Shown: piece by piece, positions 24,449 through 37,462 of the stretch
Layout of the letters: the number at the start of each line of letters is the position of its first letter
Numbering within the stretch: position 1 is the first letter of the stretch
DNA from: Cheiracanthium punctorium
Taxonomy: Eukaryota; Arthropoda; Arachnida; Araneae; Cheiracanthiidae
Direction of reading: 5' to 3'
Assembly: GCA_038373885.1 (NCBI GenBank)
Contig: JAWZYV010000760.1
Coordinates: 248,001 to 312,000 of the forward strand
Length of the DNA: 64,000 bases
Translations under genes and position numbers: made by a program
The notes under the pieces: model-generated
Told to the model about the DNA's origin: nothing
The model's input: only the letters and a program-made list of their open reading frames with translations
Databases searched by the model: none

Positions 24449-26180
24449 TAGATCTAGAATACTAGAATTTTGAACTAATTTAATCTGAAAACTAAATGTT
24501 AGAATAAAATACTGTTTGCAAGCATTTAACGTTTATTCCTTTCCTTTTACGATTAATATAGTTGTTTTTTTTAATGTCCAAAAATACATGCTACTGAATG
24601 ATCAGCAAGAAGCTGTACATAAATGTAAATTGAACGTTTAATTTAATTTCCTAGATAAATAAAATATCTTGTTTGCATATTTTGTTCTAAAACCGTACCA
24701 AAAAGGAGTGCTATAACAATCACAAAAAATTCGCTGATTTCGTAGGGTTGTAATAAAGTATGCGTTTTTTCCCTCCATATTATAGTCTGAGTTTTTTTTT
24801 TTAATTCAGATAATTAAGTACTATACAATATACTGTTATTCATTTACGAAACTATACAAAAACTTAATAATCAAGATGCATCTAGAAAACTGAATTTCAA
24901 CGAATACTTTACGGAAATTAAATGAGAGATGGAAATCGTAATCAATAATATTATCAATTAAACGTAATGTTATCGTGCTCGTAATTTTTTGCATAGTTTA
25001 AGTCGAAAAAATAAAAAAAGTACATTGTGGTGAATTTCAGAAGTTCCGGTTTGCGGTTTAGAAGTTTGCGGTGAATTTCCTGTCTCCATTAATTCCCCGG
25101 TCCTTTTTACAGGATTCTCAGATTTTATCATTATTGCTGTCGGTCACAAAATACATGAACATTTATATTTTTCCTTATTTTAATTTTGTGAATAATAATT
25201 TTTTTTTCTGCACGATTCTTGGCTGTAGAAAAGTAAATTATTTCACTGCTTAGAAAAAAGAATCATTCTTCGTGAACACTAATTTCTGAAAATTATTTGT
25301 CATTGCAGGCATCAGCATAAATGGAAGGATGCTATAGTAAAAGTTGGGCATTAATGGGCTAACGGAAACTCTCCTTTATGAGTTATAAGGATGGGACTGA
25401 AGTTTTTATTTGTTAAGCCAGAAGAAACAGATCTGTTTGTTATTATAACATAAAGGTTTTGAGAGAAGGATCAAGGTATTGGACTTTTTATACGAGTCGA
25501 GATAGACCTATATCTTTCAATAATTTCTAGTAAGTTATCTTCTTCACAACATACTTTGATATCTTTGCTTTTCGGGTATTCGAAATATGTCCATTGATTA
25601 TTCTACTGGAAATGGAATATCTGACTGCCGTGATTTTCTTTTTAAATTCAAACTTTCATATTAAAAACTGATTATTGCATATAATGTATTTATATTAATA
25701 ATATGTGCATTATTAAATGATTTTTAAAATATTTAATTCTAATTCGTAATTTTTTCTACAATAAATCGCCTTCAGAATCCACTAATTACTTTTTTGGTCT
25801 TTATCCCCTATCAGATTTCAGAGGTTGACCCAAAGCTTCCTAATGAGAAAATGTCTCCCTGGCCTTTTCTGAAAACAGAATGGATGTGTACTTAAGGATT
25901 ACGGAGAGCAACAGATCCTCGGGGAATCATTATCTGCAACCCATTGTGGTCAAGACGTATGGGGATAACGACCTCTGTTTTCCATCTAAAGATAATAGTT
26001 ATTAACTAAATGGTCGCAAGCGCAAGAACCCGCTTTCAGGAATATGTTGATTTGCGTCAGTTTTAATGCCATAGAAAGAAAATATTTTAATGTATGGTTA
26101 TTATTGTTTCACTATATATTTTAAATTGGATATTTTTGTTGAAATTTTATCTATTTTTATTACTTATTATACTGTTTCAG

Positions 26181-26244
26181 TACCAGACAAACGACTTCGA
26201 GGGGAAGAACGAAACACAGAAACAATTGAGAAATACATTGCTAT
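26181..26244 (+). CDS. Candidate 64-bp internal exon, unassigned
   Basis: A long pyrimidine-rich tract (tttttattacttattatact) ends in gtttcag at 26180. The following 64 bases are GC-richer than their surroundings and are followed by GTAAGG (26245). Two frames are open: in phase 0 YQTNDFEGKNETQKQLRNTL, and with two leading bases PDKRLRGEERNTETIEKYIA. Both are hydrophilic and plausible, and I cannot tell which is used or recognise the protein. Splice consensus plus the composition shift is the only evidence. The exon would belong to a plus-strand gene whose other exons lie outside the window or are unrecognised. Confidence 0.35.
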
Positions 26245-28024
26245 GTAAGGTCATACATTCTGTATTCAAAAATTACCTGCTAATAATTAAGATGCATTAA
26301 AATATCAATAAAACTTTTAAATATAGAGTAGTGACAGAGTTGAAAAATGACCAATCCTTCTCCGTAAAATTACTAGTACAATTAAAGATATGAAAATCAC
26401 ATTTCATTTGTTTTGATACAATTTTCATTGATAAAACTTATTATTTATAAAATACACTTCAGAAATATTCCACTAGTAGTTTAATGTTTTTTTTAAGTAT
26501 AAAGAATTTTTAAAGTGTAATCATATCTATGTATTAAAAAACTAAAGTGATCGTACCTTGGTATTGGATATGAGTCGTATAGAGGTACATTCCCCGCGTG
26601 CTCCAGCTTGTCATATTTGTACTGAGACATGCTGTATATTAAATAGTTTGCTTCGATAACCTGATATCAAAATTTTCTACACTTTTTGTTTATTTAAAAT
26701 GTATGCTATTCCACACATTAGATTTTTCAGAAAAAAATATTTTTAAAACATGAATTGAATTTTCACCAGATGGTCTATCTTGTAATTTCCATGTTAGAGA
26801 AAACTTCCATCCATTTAATGAAAATTATGTATGTTTAGGATATTTCTGAAACGAAACTAAATATGTATTTTTCAATCACCGTAATCAGGAGTCGTAGTCA
26901 GTCCTATTTTTTTAAAATTCCTACTTCTATAAATAATAGAGTAAAATGTTCGACAGTTGTTAAATGTTCTTTTAGATGTTAAGGTTTCGCTTACCAAACC
27001 ATTAACATACTAGGCTATATATATATAACTTTGATGAAGGTAGGAGTTTAAAAAGAAAATAGGACCAAATGCTACGCCTGCCTTAGTGAAAGTCAGTTGT
27101 TTTTATTTGAAAAATATTTCTGACTTCATGCTTCAATAACTTTTTTCGACCTATTTAACCCCTCTATTTTAATGATGCTGTGTCTTCTTATAGACATAAG
27201 TATTACTGAATTTTAAATAATAATTATAATAAAAACAACAACAATATTAATAATTAAGACATATTAAATGCGATAAGGAATATTTTTTGATAGACAGTTA
27301 ATTGCATGGTATGTTTATTCAATAACATGGCATTGTACAGAATTGCCTATTTATAAATTACTTTACTGAGATCTTGCCTAAACATTCCTCTGTGACATGA
27401 CCAATTGCGCTGTAAATTCTTGCAGGCAATTTTAGTAAATTCATTGATCCTTGGTACTTTGCATCTATTAATTACTGGTGTACTAATCAGTTGCTCCCCT
27501 CATGTCATTTGAACAGCGATTCATAAGTTAATGTCATGTACAGTCATTTCAAACCATGCATGGTATTTAGAGATTTCGGCAACAAATTTCTAGAAAGGAT
27601 GGGATAGCACAAAGAAAACATTCGATTATATCAATGGATAATACAACCATTTCTTTTCATACAGCAAATACATATACTTAGAAAATGGGCTACGTTTTTT
27701 AATGCAATTTTCAAAATAATTATAATAACAATGGCAATATATTCTCAATAATACTGAAACACAAAAGATTAAATCTTATATCATTATGATATAATAATAA
27801 TCAATTACGATCTGAGTAAGATTTCATTGTTTATTAAACCTTGGGCCGAATAAAGGGCAAGTGATCCTTTTTTTTTAGGTAGATTTACTTGTACAGTTAA
27901 ATAAACAATCTATCAGAAGAGACATTTTTAATTCCTTGTAGGAAATAGAGAAAATATCATAAAACAGAAATGTTTATTATTTGGGCTTTGACGGCCTAAT
28001 CACTTATTCTTGAAATAGAAAGTC
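26245..28024. other. Non-coding AT-rich stretch
   Basis: Nothing gene-like or repeat-like stands out on reading. Confidence 0.45.
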
Positions 28025-28028
28025 TTAA

Positions 28029-28414
28029 CGGTGTAGTTCGAAAAAATCATGTGATTTTGTTACATCAGTACAAATAAACTAATTATCTCAGGCACTTCAA
28101 AATTTTGAAACTGTCTCTTTACAAGCTCTACAACATAGTGAAATAAACGATAAACCTGTATCAGTTTCAAAACTTTTAGAAAAAATTCTTAAAAATCGGA
28201 ATTTTTCTCAAAACGTGTTAATCTTGCAGCTCAGATCCATCTTTAAGAATTTTTTTCTGAAAATTTCACATAAGACACAGCTTTTTCGCTTATTACAGTA
28301 TATAAAGCAGCTTATGAAGAACTATCTGGAATTTGTTTGAGACCATGGTGCAATTAGTTTATTTCAATTTGTGTACCAAATCTAAAAACGCAGTTTTTTC
28401 TTCGAACTACAGCC
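28029..28414 (+). mobile_element. TTAA-flanked MITE, copy 1
   Basis: Flanked by TTAA at 28025-28028 and 28415-28418. The ends are cggtgtagttcgaa... and ...ttcgaactacagcc, which are inverted repeats. Homologous to 40984-41356 (same orientation) and 45611-46007 (inverted). TTAA duplication is typical of piggyBac-type transposition, but the terminal bases are not a textbook CCC start, so the superfamily is tentative. Non-coding. Confidence 0.8.
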
Positions 28415-28753
28415 TTAATTTTCGTAGCGAGGACTTTCTAAGGAGAGCAATATTTCTAAGGAGAGCAAAGCCCTTATTTAGTTATGACATTAGTATTCAC
28501 ACATAATTTTTAATGAATTGTTATGTTACAGTACAAGTACATTACTATGTCTAAATACATTTCTTTTTTCTGAAATTTACTTAACTGGCATACGTTTATC
28601 GTTTTTTTACAGTTTCTAGTATAGCTTGTTAAGAGACGTGCTAAACCTTTTCAATTACCTGATAGTCATTCGTATTTATGTACCAAAATGAAGAGTTTTT
28701 TCTAATTACCAGAGTTTCTGTTGATTTGATCTTGTACCTGAATTAGTAGTACA

Positions 28754-30238
28754 CTAGCTGAAGTACCCGTCCTCGACGGGTTAGTGAATGCAAATTTCCA
28801 AAAAGCAAGAACTTTCGTCAGCATTGTAGGAGTACACAGAATGAATGTAGTATGTTGCCAAAGTAAAGAAAGCGAAGTTACAATTTTCATATATTGTTAA
28901 AATATTACAGGTTAGAGAGTAACTAAGTAATATCATTTCATTTGCTTTAGTCGTAATTATGTGATACGCCAACGAATATTTACGCATATTGAAATAATTT
29001 TCGCAAAATCTCAAAATTTAATCAACATTTTTGAAAAATTTGAAGCCTAGAATTTAAATTGAGTGACAACCTATCATGTCACCCAAATTCGTTTCATTCC
29101 CTGCAGTCTTTATTTCGTGATGCTGGAACAAATTTTTAGCATTTTAAAACGATTTTCGAAAAATCTCAAAATGTAAGCAAAATATTTTTAAAATTCAACG
29201 CCTATAAATTAAGATTAGCAACTACCTATCATATCACTCAATTTCGTATCATTCGTATTAGTCGTTATTACGTGAAGTTTGAAGAAATCATCATTGAACG
29301 TATTTTGAGAGAATTTTCACAAAATCTCAAAATCTAATAAAAATGTTTAAAAAATTGGACTCCTTTAGTTTATGTTGAGCAACCATCTATCGTGTGACCC
29401 AATTTCATATCATTCGCTTTAGTCGCTATTACGTAATGCAGGAACAAAGATTCACTCAGTTTTAAATGATTTTCACAAAATCTCGAAATCTGATCAATTT
29501 TTTTAAAATTAGATGCATATAGTTTAAGGTGAGTGACCACCTATCATTTCACCAAATATCATTTTTTCACCTTTGCAGTTATTACGTGATGTGCGAAAAC
29601 AAATTTACGCAGTTTGAAATGATTTTCGCAAAATTTCAAAATCTAATCAAGATTTTTTAAAAATTCGACGCCTATGTTTTAAGTTGAGTTACCACCTATC
29701 ATGACACCCAATTTCATATCATTCGATTCAGTCGTTTTTACGTGATGCTTGAACACAAATTTACGCAGTTTGAAAGGATTTTCGCAAAATCTCAAAATCC
29801 AATCAAGAGTTTTTAAAAATTGGACGCCTATGTTTTAAGTTAAGTGACCACCTATCATGACACCCAATTTCATATAATTCGCTTCAGTCGTTTTTGCGTG
29901 ATGCTTGAACACAAATTTACGCAGTTTGAAACGATTTTCGCAAAATCTGTAAATCTAATAAAGATTTTTAAAAAAATCGACGCCTATGTTTTAAGTTGAG
30001 TGACCACCTATCATGACACCCAATTTCATATCATTCGCTTCAGTCGTTTTTACGTGATGCTTAAACAAATAAAGCGTCACGGACAGAATGACAGAAGGAC
30101 AGAAGGACAGAATGACAGACAGACAAACTTTTTTTTGAGGGTCGCATCGGATTCCCGGGTGCTTGAAACGGATAGAAATCGCAAAATTTTTGAATTCCAA
30201 GAAATGTACAGACAAAAGTCTAATTTTATTTATATAGA
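28754..30238 (-). mobile_element. Non-autonomous Helitron, 1.5 kb, made of tandem repeats
   Basis: On the minus strand the element starts TCTATATAAATAAAATTAGA after a host A, at 30238. It ends ttcagCTAG before a host T, at 28754. A hairpin (ACCCGTC-gag-GACGGGT) lies just inside the 3' end. The 3' terminus is nearly identical to that of the 9723 Helitron (gggtacttcagCTAG), so the two share transposition machinery. The interior is a ~155-bp tandem array plus a short gacagaatgacagaagg microsatellite (about 30080-30125). No coding frame. Confidence 0.85.
28926..30070 (-). repeat. ~155-bp tandem array, about eight units, within the Helitron
   Basis: Landmark gtcgttattacgtgatg recurs near 28951, 29107, 29262, 29422, 29574, 29730, 29887 and 30044; landmark cacctatcatgacaccc recurs near 29071, 29225, 29385, 29540, 29694, 29847 and 30003. 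Spacing is 153-160 bp. Units at the 5' end of the element (high coordinates) are more alike than those near its 3' end. Confidence 0.9.
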
Positions 30239-32195
30239 TATTTTATGCAAAAAAAATTACGTTAAAGTTTTTTTAAAGTGATTTTAACCACTAAAATATT
30301 TTTTACCTTGTGCATTACACGGAACTAAAAGTTATCTTGGTATCAGAATACTTCACTCATATCATTATGTTAAAGCGATTTTTTAAGCACATTCTTGAAA
30401 ATGATTTCGGAAAAAAAAGGTCCGTATCCGTGGACATTAGTAGAAAATGATCCGTTTTATACCTTCTTCGTACCTATAATGAGAACTGATCCGTATTCAT
30501 ATCCGTAGCCGTATTTAAAAAATAGATATTTTTTTCCATATCCGCATTTTCGGATCTACCTTTTTAAAGGCACACCTCTAATATATTTGCGTGATCCAGC
30601 TTGAGGAGCCTTATTTTGTCATAAATTTTTGCATTAACTGTAACGATTAGACATATAATGCTGAGATTTTATATTTCTGACTGTTATAACACCTAACTTA
30701 GAAGTCTAATTTTGATTACAATCTACTATGTATTTTGCTTACAGGGTCACTCAAAATCTGTCAATGCATTAAAGTTTATCTGTGGATGATGTTAAATTTG
30801 TATTCGATTTCTTTTTTGCCTAAAGAAAATACACAGTGTTGAAAGTACTCGAAATTTTAAGAGCCTGAGTATAAAAAAAAGAAATATCGTGTCCACGTTT
30901 CAAATGAAAAAAATATTAAGAAAAGTACATCCAGTGCGTGTATAATTTAGTTAACAACAAAGAAGTTTTGTTGTTAATTAATTTTACCATAAACGACTAC
31001 TATTGATTTTAATTACTAAGACGTCACGAACATCATCTTTAACAAGTATTTTTAAATTAAATTTTTATTGCTGAAAGTATATTAATATTCTTTTTTAATG
31101 TACTCTGTTAGTGTAAATTAATGAGTTGCTTTTATTATTACTTGATTATTTACTTGAATCGTTTATAATGATATTTGATTTTAGTTGAATATGGAGCTTC
31201 TAAAAGTATCCTTTTGTTCCTATTTTATGTGAGTACGAATCTAGATAAACTTATAACGCCCTCATGATTACGGAAGTACTCGGAGAATTTCATAGTAATT
31301 AGTTTTATAATTGACATGTCACAATGTATTCCTATTGTATAATCATTTTAATATGCACGAAAAGCTTAGTTAATATGAGTAAATAGGATATTGATAAATA
31401 ATTATTTTCTTTTAGCTTTGTTAAATTTAGACAGAACTTTAATATAAGTAATTTTAATATTTAGAAATATAACAATCAATATAAAATTTAAAAAAAAATA
31501 CAATAAAACAGCCTTCATATTAATTACTAAAAATAAAGTGTCACAAATTTCTTAATTCTGATAATATGTAACATCAGTAGCAAACATTCTGGTATTTAAA
31601 GTGTTGAATGTATTGCACAATAATCTGATAAATAAACAAAGAAAAAACAATTTTTCTATCCAAATTCAATTTGTACAAACAGTAAGAACAGAACATAGTT
31701 ATAACTTATTTGATTTATTATTTTCCTGCATAAATATGAACGCAAGTAAAATATCTGTGCCTGTTATAAAATATTTTACCTTAGTGTTTTTTTTTTTTTT
31801 ATTCGTCATCTGACTTACTCAACGGTTCTACTCATTTACACCCCTTGTTCTGCGAGGCGGGAAAAAAAATCCAATAAGTTAGAACCACATGTGGTTTCCC
31901 ATAATCTGAATACATTTGTCACGGGATCAAATAGGCATTGGTCATTCCGCAGCAGATGATGTATATTATGCCTAGAATCTATTAATCTCATACTTGTGTT
32001 CATTACAATGGTATATACAGAGACTGTAATAACGTGATCATATTGTTCTGACGTATTGAAATTTCAGATTACTTTGACATTTAGTTGCATATAATTAGTG
32101 GCAAATATATGAAAGTTGCATTCATTATTTCCGTATTAGAAATGTGTTTTATTAATTTCAAAGATAATTTTTAACAATCTTGAGCACATGTTTAT
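30239..32195. other. Non-coding AT-rich stretch
   Basis: No gene recognised. It contains a cluster of atccgta/tccgtatcc variants at about 30420-30550 and a 16-17-base T run near 31786. Confidence 0.45.
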
Positions 32196-32199
32196 TTAT

Positions 32200-32440
32200 T
32201 TGAAATAATTCTTGCGTTTGGAACAGATATTTTCAAAATCGATACATATTCGTGTGTTGTAAGAGGTGAAAAAATTTACTTGAAAATGAGGAAAAGGGTG
32301 GATTTTCTGATTTTCAATGTAGCACAAGCCGATCGCACAAACTGCGTGAATTTTATCACATTTTTTTAACATAAATTTTCTATTGTTTTGGAGCAATTTT
32401 GGAAAAAGTTTTGTTTTGGAGTGATTCAACCGGGTATCTT
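32200..32440. repeat. Old dispersed repeat, member 1 (pair with 57640-57870)
   Basis: Shares with 57640-57870, in order, tgaggaaaagggtggatttt / tagggaatgggtgaatttt, tgtagcacaagcc / agtagcacagatt, and aaaaagttttgttttggagt / taaaagtttcatcgtggagt followed by gattcaacc / agttgaacc. Identity is moderate; no coding or terminal structure is visible. Confidence 0.5.
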
Positions 32441-32949
32441 TACATCTCTAGTTTTTATTTATTGGGTATTAATATAATCAATAAAGTTCCAATTCTTCGA
32501 GAAAGTATTTATCCTGCACACTGAAGACAATAAAAATTATACTTGTAGGTGAGGGAAATGTTTCAAAATATTTATAAACTTGAGTGGAAGAATTACATGA
32601 GGAAGATTTTAAATAAGTCATATGACAAGAAGTTACTTAATAATTTAAAATTGATAATGGTAAGGATTTCTTTTCATTTATATAGAAATGAAACATTTTT
32701 TGGAAGGAGTTAGATTTAACTTGTGAATAAATTTTATCAAATTCAAATCTAAGTACAGTTTGACAAGAAATTTAGCTAATGTTACTTCAATACTACTTTT
32801 CTTTTAACTAAATCGCAATTGAAATAACTAAAAACAGGATACTTATTTGCCTCATGAAGAACAGTATTCATGTAAGTAATAAGCCATACTCGTAATGTTA
32901 TAATGAATCTGTATTGTAGGAACGTGATTTTAACGATAATCATGGACTG

Positions 32950-33170
32950 TCACAAAATAATGAAAGAATAATAACTACAGTAAATTTCTGTGTGTCACGT
33001 TCCACGAGGCTAATTGATCTGACAGACTGATACGCGAGATACGTATGATGTCCCCATGTTGTTCTTTTCCATCATGATTTAATCAATTGTCTCAGAAATT
33101 AGTAAGAAAATGGAACTTTACCGCAAATATATCTTTAATTGAAATGCAGTAATGCTCACTCATGCACAAG
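32950..33170. repeat. Old dispersed repeat, member 1 (pair with 35790-36065)
   Basis: Shares with 35790-36065, in order, cgttccacgaggctaattga / cgattcctcgagactaatag, gatacgcgagata / aatctgcgagatg, catcatgatttaatcaattg / catcgtgatttaatcgtttc, attagtaagaaaatggaact / attagcgagtaagcggaact, cgcaaatatatctttaattg / cgcaaagatatcattaattg and gctcactcatgc / gctcatccgtgc. Conserved blocks are separated by diverged spacers. Confidence 0.65.
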
Positions 33171-33614
33171 TAAATCCTTCCCATTGACAAAAATCACTTC
33201 TAACCCGAAACCAGTCCAGGGGTAACGATTTATGCTATTAAACAGTAGTATTCTACTTAGATGAAATTCAAGTAAATATTTAGACGAAACTACTAGATGA
33301 AATCCAAGTGAATGATTTAGTGTTCAAACGAAAATTATAAGATCCGAAAGAGTGTCTCTCTTTTAAGTAAGAGTGTCAATTTCACTATGTGCTTCACTTC
33401 TAAGTAAGAGAAACATATTAAGTGCTATTTTACCAGAAGGTATATATTCAACCTTGGATAATTTATTAAATTGGAATATTTTCATCCCTTATAGAAGTTT
33501 ATGAGTCTTAATAAAATTTATTAATGTAAAAGTTAGGCTTAAGTAAATTACGAAGTTTGACGGATTATCTGAAATATACAGATATATTACAAAACGATAG
33601 AAATGCCTGTGAAA

Positions 33615-34765
33615 GAATGCAAAATTTTAATTATTAGGATGTTGGGCCACAAAGGATGTTGGGTGTGCGCAAAGCTAAAAAGAATTGCTTGAGAGAGCCA
33701 TTCCTGCTGCAAAGTGATCTCGAGTTCAGGTAGTGTGCATTGAGGAGAAACACCTCATGGACTTTGTTCTATTAAAAAACACCCTTAAAGGCTCTAAAAG
33801 GTTGAGATCAGGAAAATGAGTACACCATGTGAGATGTTCCACTTCTTCATTATGCTTATCTAATCATATTTGAACGCAGCGAGCTGTGTGAACAGGGATA
33901 TTGGTATTTTGTAATAGAGGACGTTTTTCAGGAAACAGAACCTGAAGCATAGAATGTATATATGATCTTCGAGAATATTGCGATAAAGCCTGACTTGACC
34001 TTCAACTCAGAAATATGAGCGACCGAAAACATACGTTAAAATAGTACTCTCCAAACACCAGCACAGAACCCTATCCATGCTTCACGATAGGTAGTTAACA
34101 CATGTTTCTGCCGGTATTTGCTAAAAGAATACACGTCCTTTGATCTGAAATGATGTAAACAATGATTATTCAGAGTAGATTACCTGTTCCCATTGCTCTT
34201 GTGTTCAGTATTGCTGATCTCAGCACCACTATCATCCTTAATAGCATTATTCGGCAAAACTAAATGCTTTGGGATCGCTACTCTGTTATGAATGCTTCCA
34301 GGATGCAGCTGCCATTGAATAAATTTAGTGGATATGGGGTTCTGGAAATGGGTTTTCACTTCGGAGGTTATTTGCGGAGTGCAGGCTGTTTTCGGGAGAC
34401 TATCCTCTTCAACACTCGTATATCCTGGTAGGTAGCCCGTTGTTCTGGTTCGCAGAGGACACTTTTCCCTGTTTTATGGGGGCTGTCATAATCCTTGACA
34501 CAGTGGACCTTGAAACACCCATAAGGTCGCTTGTTCTAGACACGGAAGCTTTAGCGAGGCAAGCTCAATTAATTATGCCTCTTTGTACGTCGAACATAAT
34601 GGCGGTTTGATAGAAACCTGATTTTCTTATACAACTCTCAGTCTGTCAATGCTAGACTGATATCTTCCCTTTTGCTGTCATGAGGTTGGAGATTGTTGCG
34701 ACACACGGCGAAGCTCTATTGGGCAGTCCTACTGGGTGTTCCAATAATTTTGTCCTGTACTTGTA
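33615..34765 (-). pseudogene. Decayed Tc1-like transposon with transposase remnants
   Basis: The right end (tacaggacaaaattattgga on the minus strand, about 34742-34762) and the left end (gcaaaattttaattattagg, about 33619-33638) are eroded inverted repeats. Between them, translating the minus strand in shifting frames gives Tc1-family landmarks in the right order. The helix-turn-helix pattern MGVSRSTVSRIM is near 34500. The GSVLVFG block, corresponding to GSVMVWGG before the second catalytic Asp, is near 34075. HFPDLNLLEPLRVFF, corresponding to SPDLNPIEPLWDVL with the third catalytic Glu, is near 33800. Numerous stops and frameshifts rule out activity. This is host-genome wreckage. Confidence 0.8.
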
Positions 34766-35789
34766 TATCAGCTTTATAGTGTCTATGTATTTTCATAAAC
34801 TACTCATTCGTAATGATTAACATATTGTGTAATTTAATTCTAATGTCGAAAATGGCTGTTGCATTATCATCTGGTCATGTGCAGCATGTAAGTTTATATA
34901 GCAGAAACTAAAATGAAACAATTAACTAAAGTACTTTTTGTGTAATGGAAATACGTGAAATTTGCATGTTAAAATACAGGTGGACAATTATTCATCTATG
35001 TTGAAAAAAAAGACCTTGATAACATTATAAGTGATGGCGAGATTTATTTAATACTTAGCGGTTGAATGCAGGGTATATTCGGATTTCTTTGAGTATGCGC
35101 ACTCTGATGTTGCCATTTATTTATCAAGTGAAAATGAACTTTTCTGAGTTTATATTGATTGTCAAGGCCTTTTACTGTAGCAAAAATAGTCCTCTTGAAG
35201 CTAAAAGTAAACTTGGTACCTAGTACAAACTGAAGAATACTGGTCCACGTGTTACAATAATCAAAATTTTCATTTGAAAATAATATTTTCATTCAAGAAA
35301 ATAATAGAGAGAACCCTCACCCCTTTAGAAAGTTGTGCAGAATTTCGCTACACCTCAGCTCATCACAGCCATACATGGCAAGCATATCGAACTTGCCATA
35401 AACTATATCCCAATATATACAGTTAATTTTAAAATTTGCATTATTTATAACTCAGCAGTTTTTGAAAGATTTAAATTTTATTCCATATTGCTATGTAATT
35501 GTCACACTGTGCATTGTTTGAATAAGTTTAGCGTACTGGTTATCTTCAGACATATTTTTGAAACATCTACAAAATACACATCTAAAAGCCATATTTCTTC
35601 CTTTCCTAATTTCTTATAGACATTCGCAGCTTATTTTTATCATCCCCACTACGAAACCAAAACAAGACATTTCAAGAAAATATCTGACGAAAACGCAGAA
35701 TCACTAGAAGTAATTAACAACACATTAATTTATCTTGAAATGGCTTCCCGCGGAGAAGCGTGATTTCAACAATACGCACTGACTGTCCC

Positions 35790-36065
35790 AAAATTAATCA
35801 TATTACAATAGCTACCTACAGCGAAAGTTCGTGTCGACGATTCCTCGAGACTAATAGATCCGAAAACTTAATCTGCGAGATGATGATGATTCGACATCCT
35901 TTTTCCATTTAAGTTCTAAATTTAGTCGGTGACATTACTGAGTGACAAGCCCTTTTGGTCTCTTTCATCGTGATTTAATCGTTTCTCTCTGTAATTAGCG
36001 AGTAAGCGGAACTTCTCCGCAAAGATATCATTAATTGAGGGGTAGGGTAAAGCTCATCCGTGCTC
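35790..36065. repeat. Old dispersed repeat, member 2 (pair with 32950-33170)
   Basis: Homologous in the same orientation to 32950-33170 as listed there. GC-richer than the surroundings, with CpG retained in this copy more than in the other. Confidence 0.65.
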
Positions 36066-37462
36066 AAATAATTTCCTCCACATCCACAGATTCCTTCGAA
36101 TCTGAATTAATGCAAGGATACTGGCTAGGAGATTTGTGCAGTGATATTCTGTAGTAACTAGTCGGATGAGATATCATCGAATTCTTTAGAAGGCTAAGCA
36201 TAAGGATACACATTTTTCTATAGATAAATATTTCAATTTTATAACAGGAAGGAAAAATGGGAAAATGCATATCACTTAAATTTGTCAAGTTTATAAAATA
36301 TACGGATTTTAACATGCTTCTTCTAAAAATATTGAACAATTCTATATCATATAATCACGTGTAAATGGCATATCGTGATGTTAGTAATCAAAAAGCTATA
36401 GTTTTTGGCTGTTTTTATGTTTTTTGTTACATCCATAACTCACCGAGTCAGCCCAATAGGCAATTTTGTCCATTTTTAGGCGTTGGAATATTCAGGGATC
36501 AGTAAAAGATCAGGCAAAATTAGCGGGCACTAAGAAATCTAGAAGGGTGATGGTGGACAAATACTACCTACAAAAATCATACTTTATGTCACCTTTCACA
36601 CTGAAACTAGAGTTCTTAGTAAACTAAAATTAATAACAGTTAATTAATTTCAAAACCATATCTTAATAATAATAAAAATCTTCTAAACATGATTAAGTAC
36701 GTATTTTATTTATTCTCATTGAAATATTCCTCGATATAAGAAATAGGATATGTACCACATCGTATCAAATCCATATAATAATGCATGTTTAAATTATTTT
36801 TGCAGTGTAAACCGTCTTTAAGATAATCAAGAGACAGTTATGTAAAATTTTTAGTTAAATCATTTTGGACAAACTCGATTTATTTTTTTACTCTTAAAAT
36901 GGGTGGTGCTCGAAGTACGTTTGAGAACCTGTGCACCAAGCGTATGTCTCCAACATTACATTTCATTATGGGGTCCTCCGAAGACTCCAACTTCGTATGT
37001 TAAGCGTTAAGATTGTCAAAAATATCAATCCATAATGTGCAAAGTATTTCAAAAATGAATACATTTTCTGAAAACACAATTTTTTTATCCCAATCCTTTG
37101 CATCCACATGAAATTAAAATAGTGAGAAACATTTATTAATTTGATTGGTACAGGATGTTCTAAAAATAAAACAAATGTGCAGTCCACTGGTATTAACTTT
37201 TGCTAAGTTAGAATGAGATAATGTATCTTAAACATCCATATTTCAAAGTGACTGGAAATATTTCAATGAAATTTTAAATTTTGCTTAAATTTCTGTTTAT
37301 ATATAGTAGTCCAACTTTCCAGGTACATTAGGTATTACACAAAATTTGCTTAGAAATTTTTTCGTGAATGTCCGTTAGTCTGGTTAACTACTAATTAGTT
37401 AATTCCAATCTCCACACGAGAAAGATGCTTGGTAAATAATATGTACAAGCCTGTGCAATTTT
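36066..37462. other. Non-coding AT-rich stretch
   Basis: No supported gene. A lone TIR-like gtacaggatgttctaaaaat at about 37149 has no partner that I can find. Confidence 0.4.

Noticed and set aside
30080..30126. gacagaatgacagaagg repeats considered as a CRISPR-like array
   Set aside because: Short simple repeat inside a Helitron; no regular spacers, and the DNA is eukaryotic.
37149..37175. gtacaggatgttctaaaaat resembles a Tc1/mariner terminal repeat
   Set aside because: No inverted partner found within a few kilobases.
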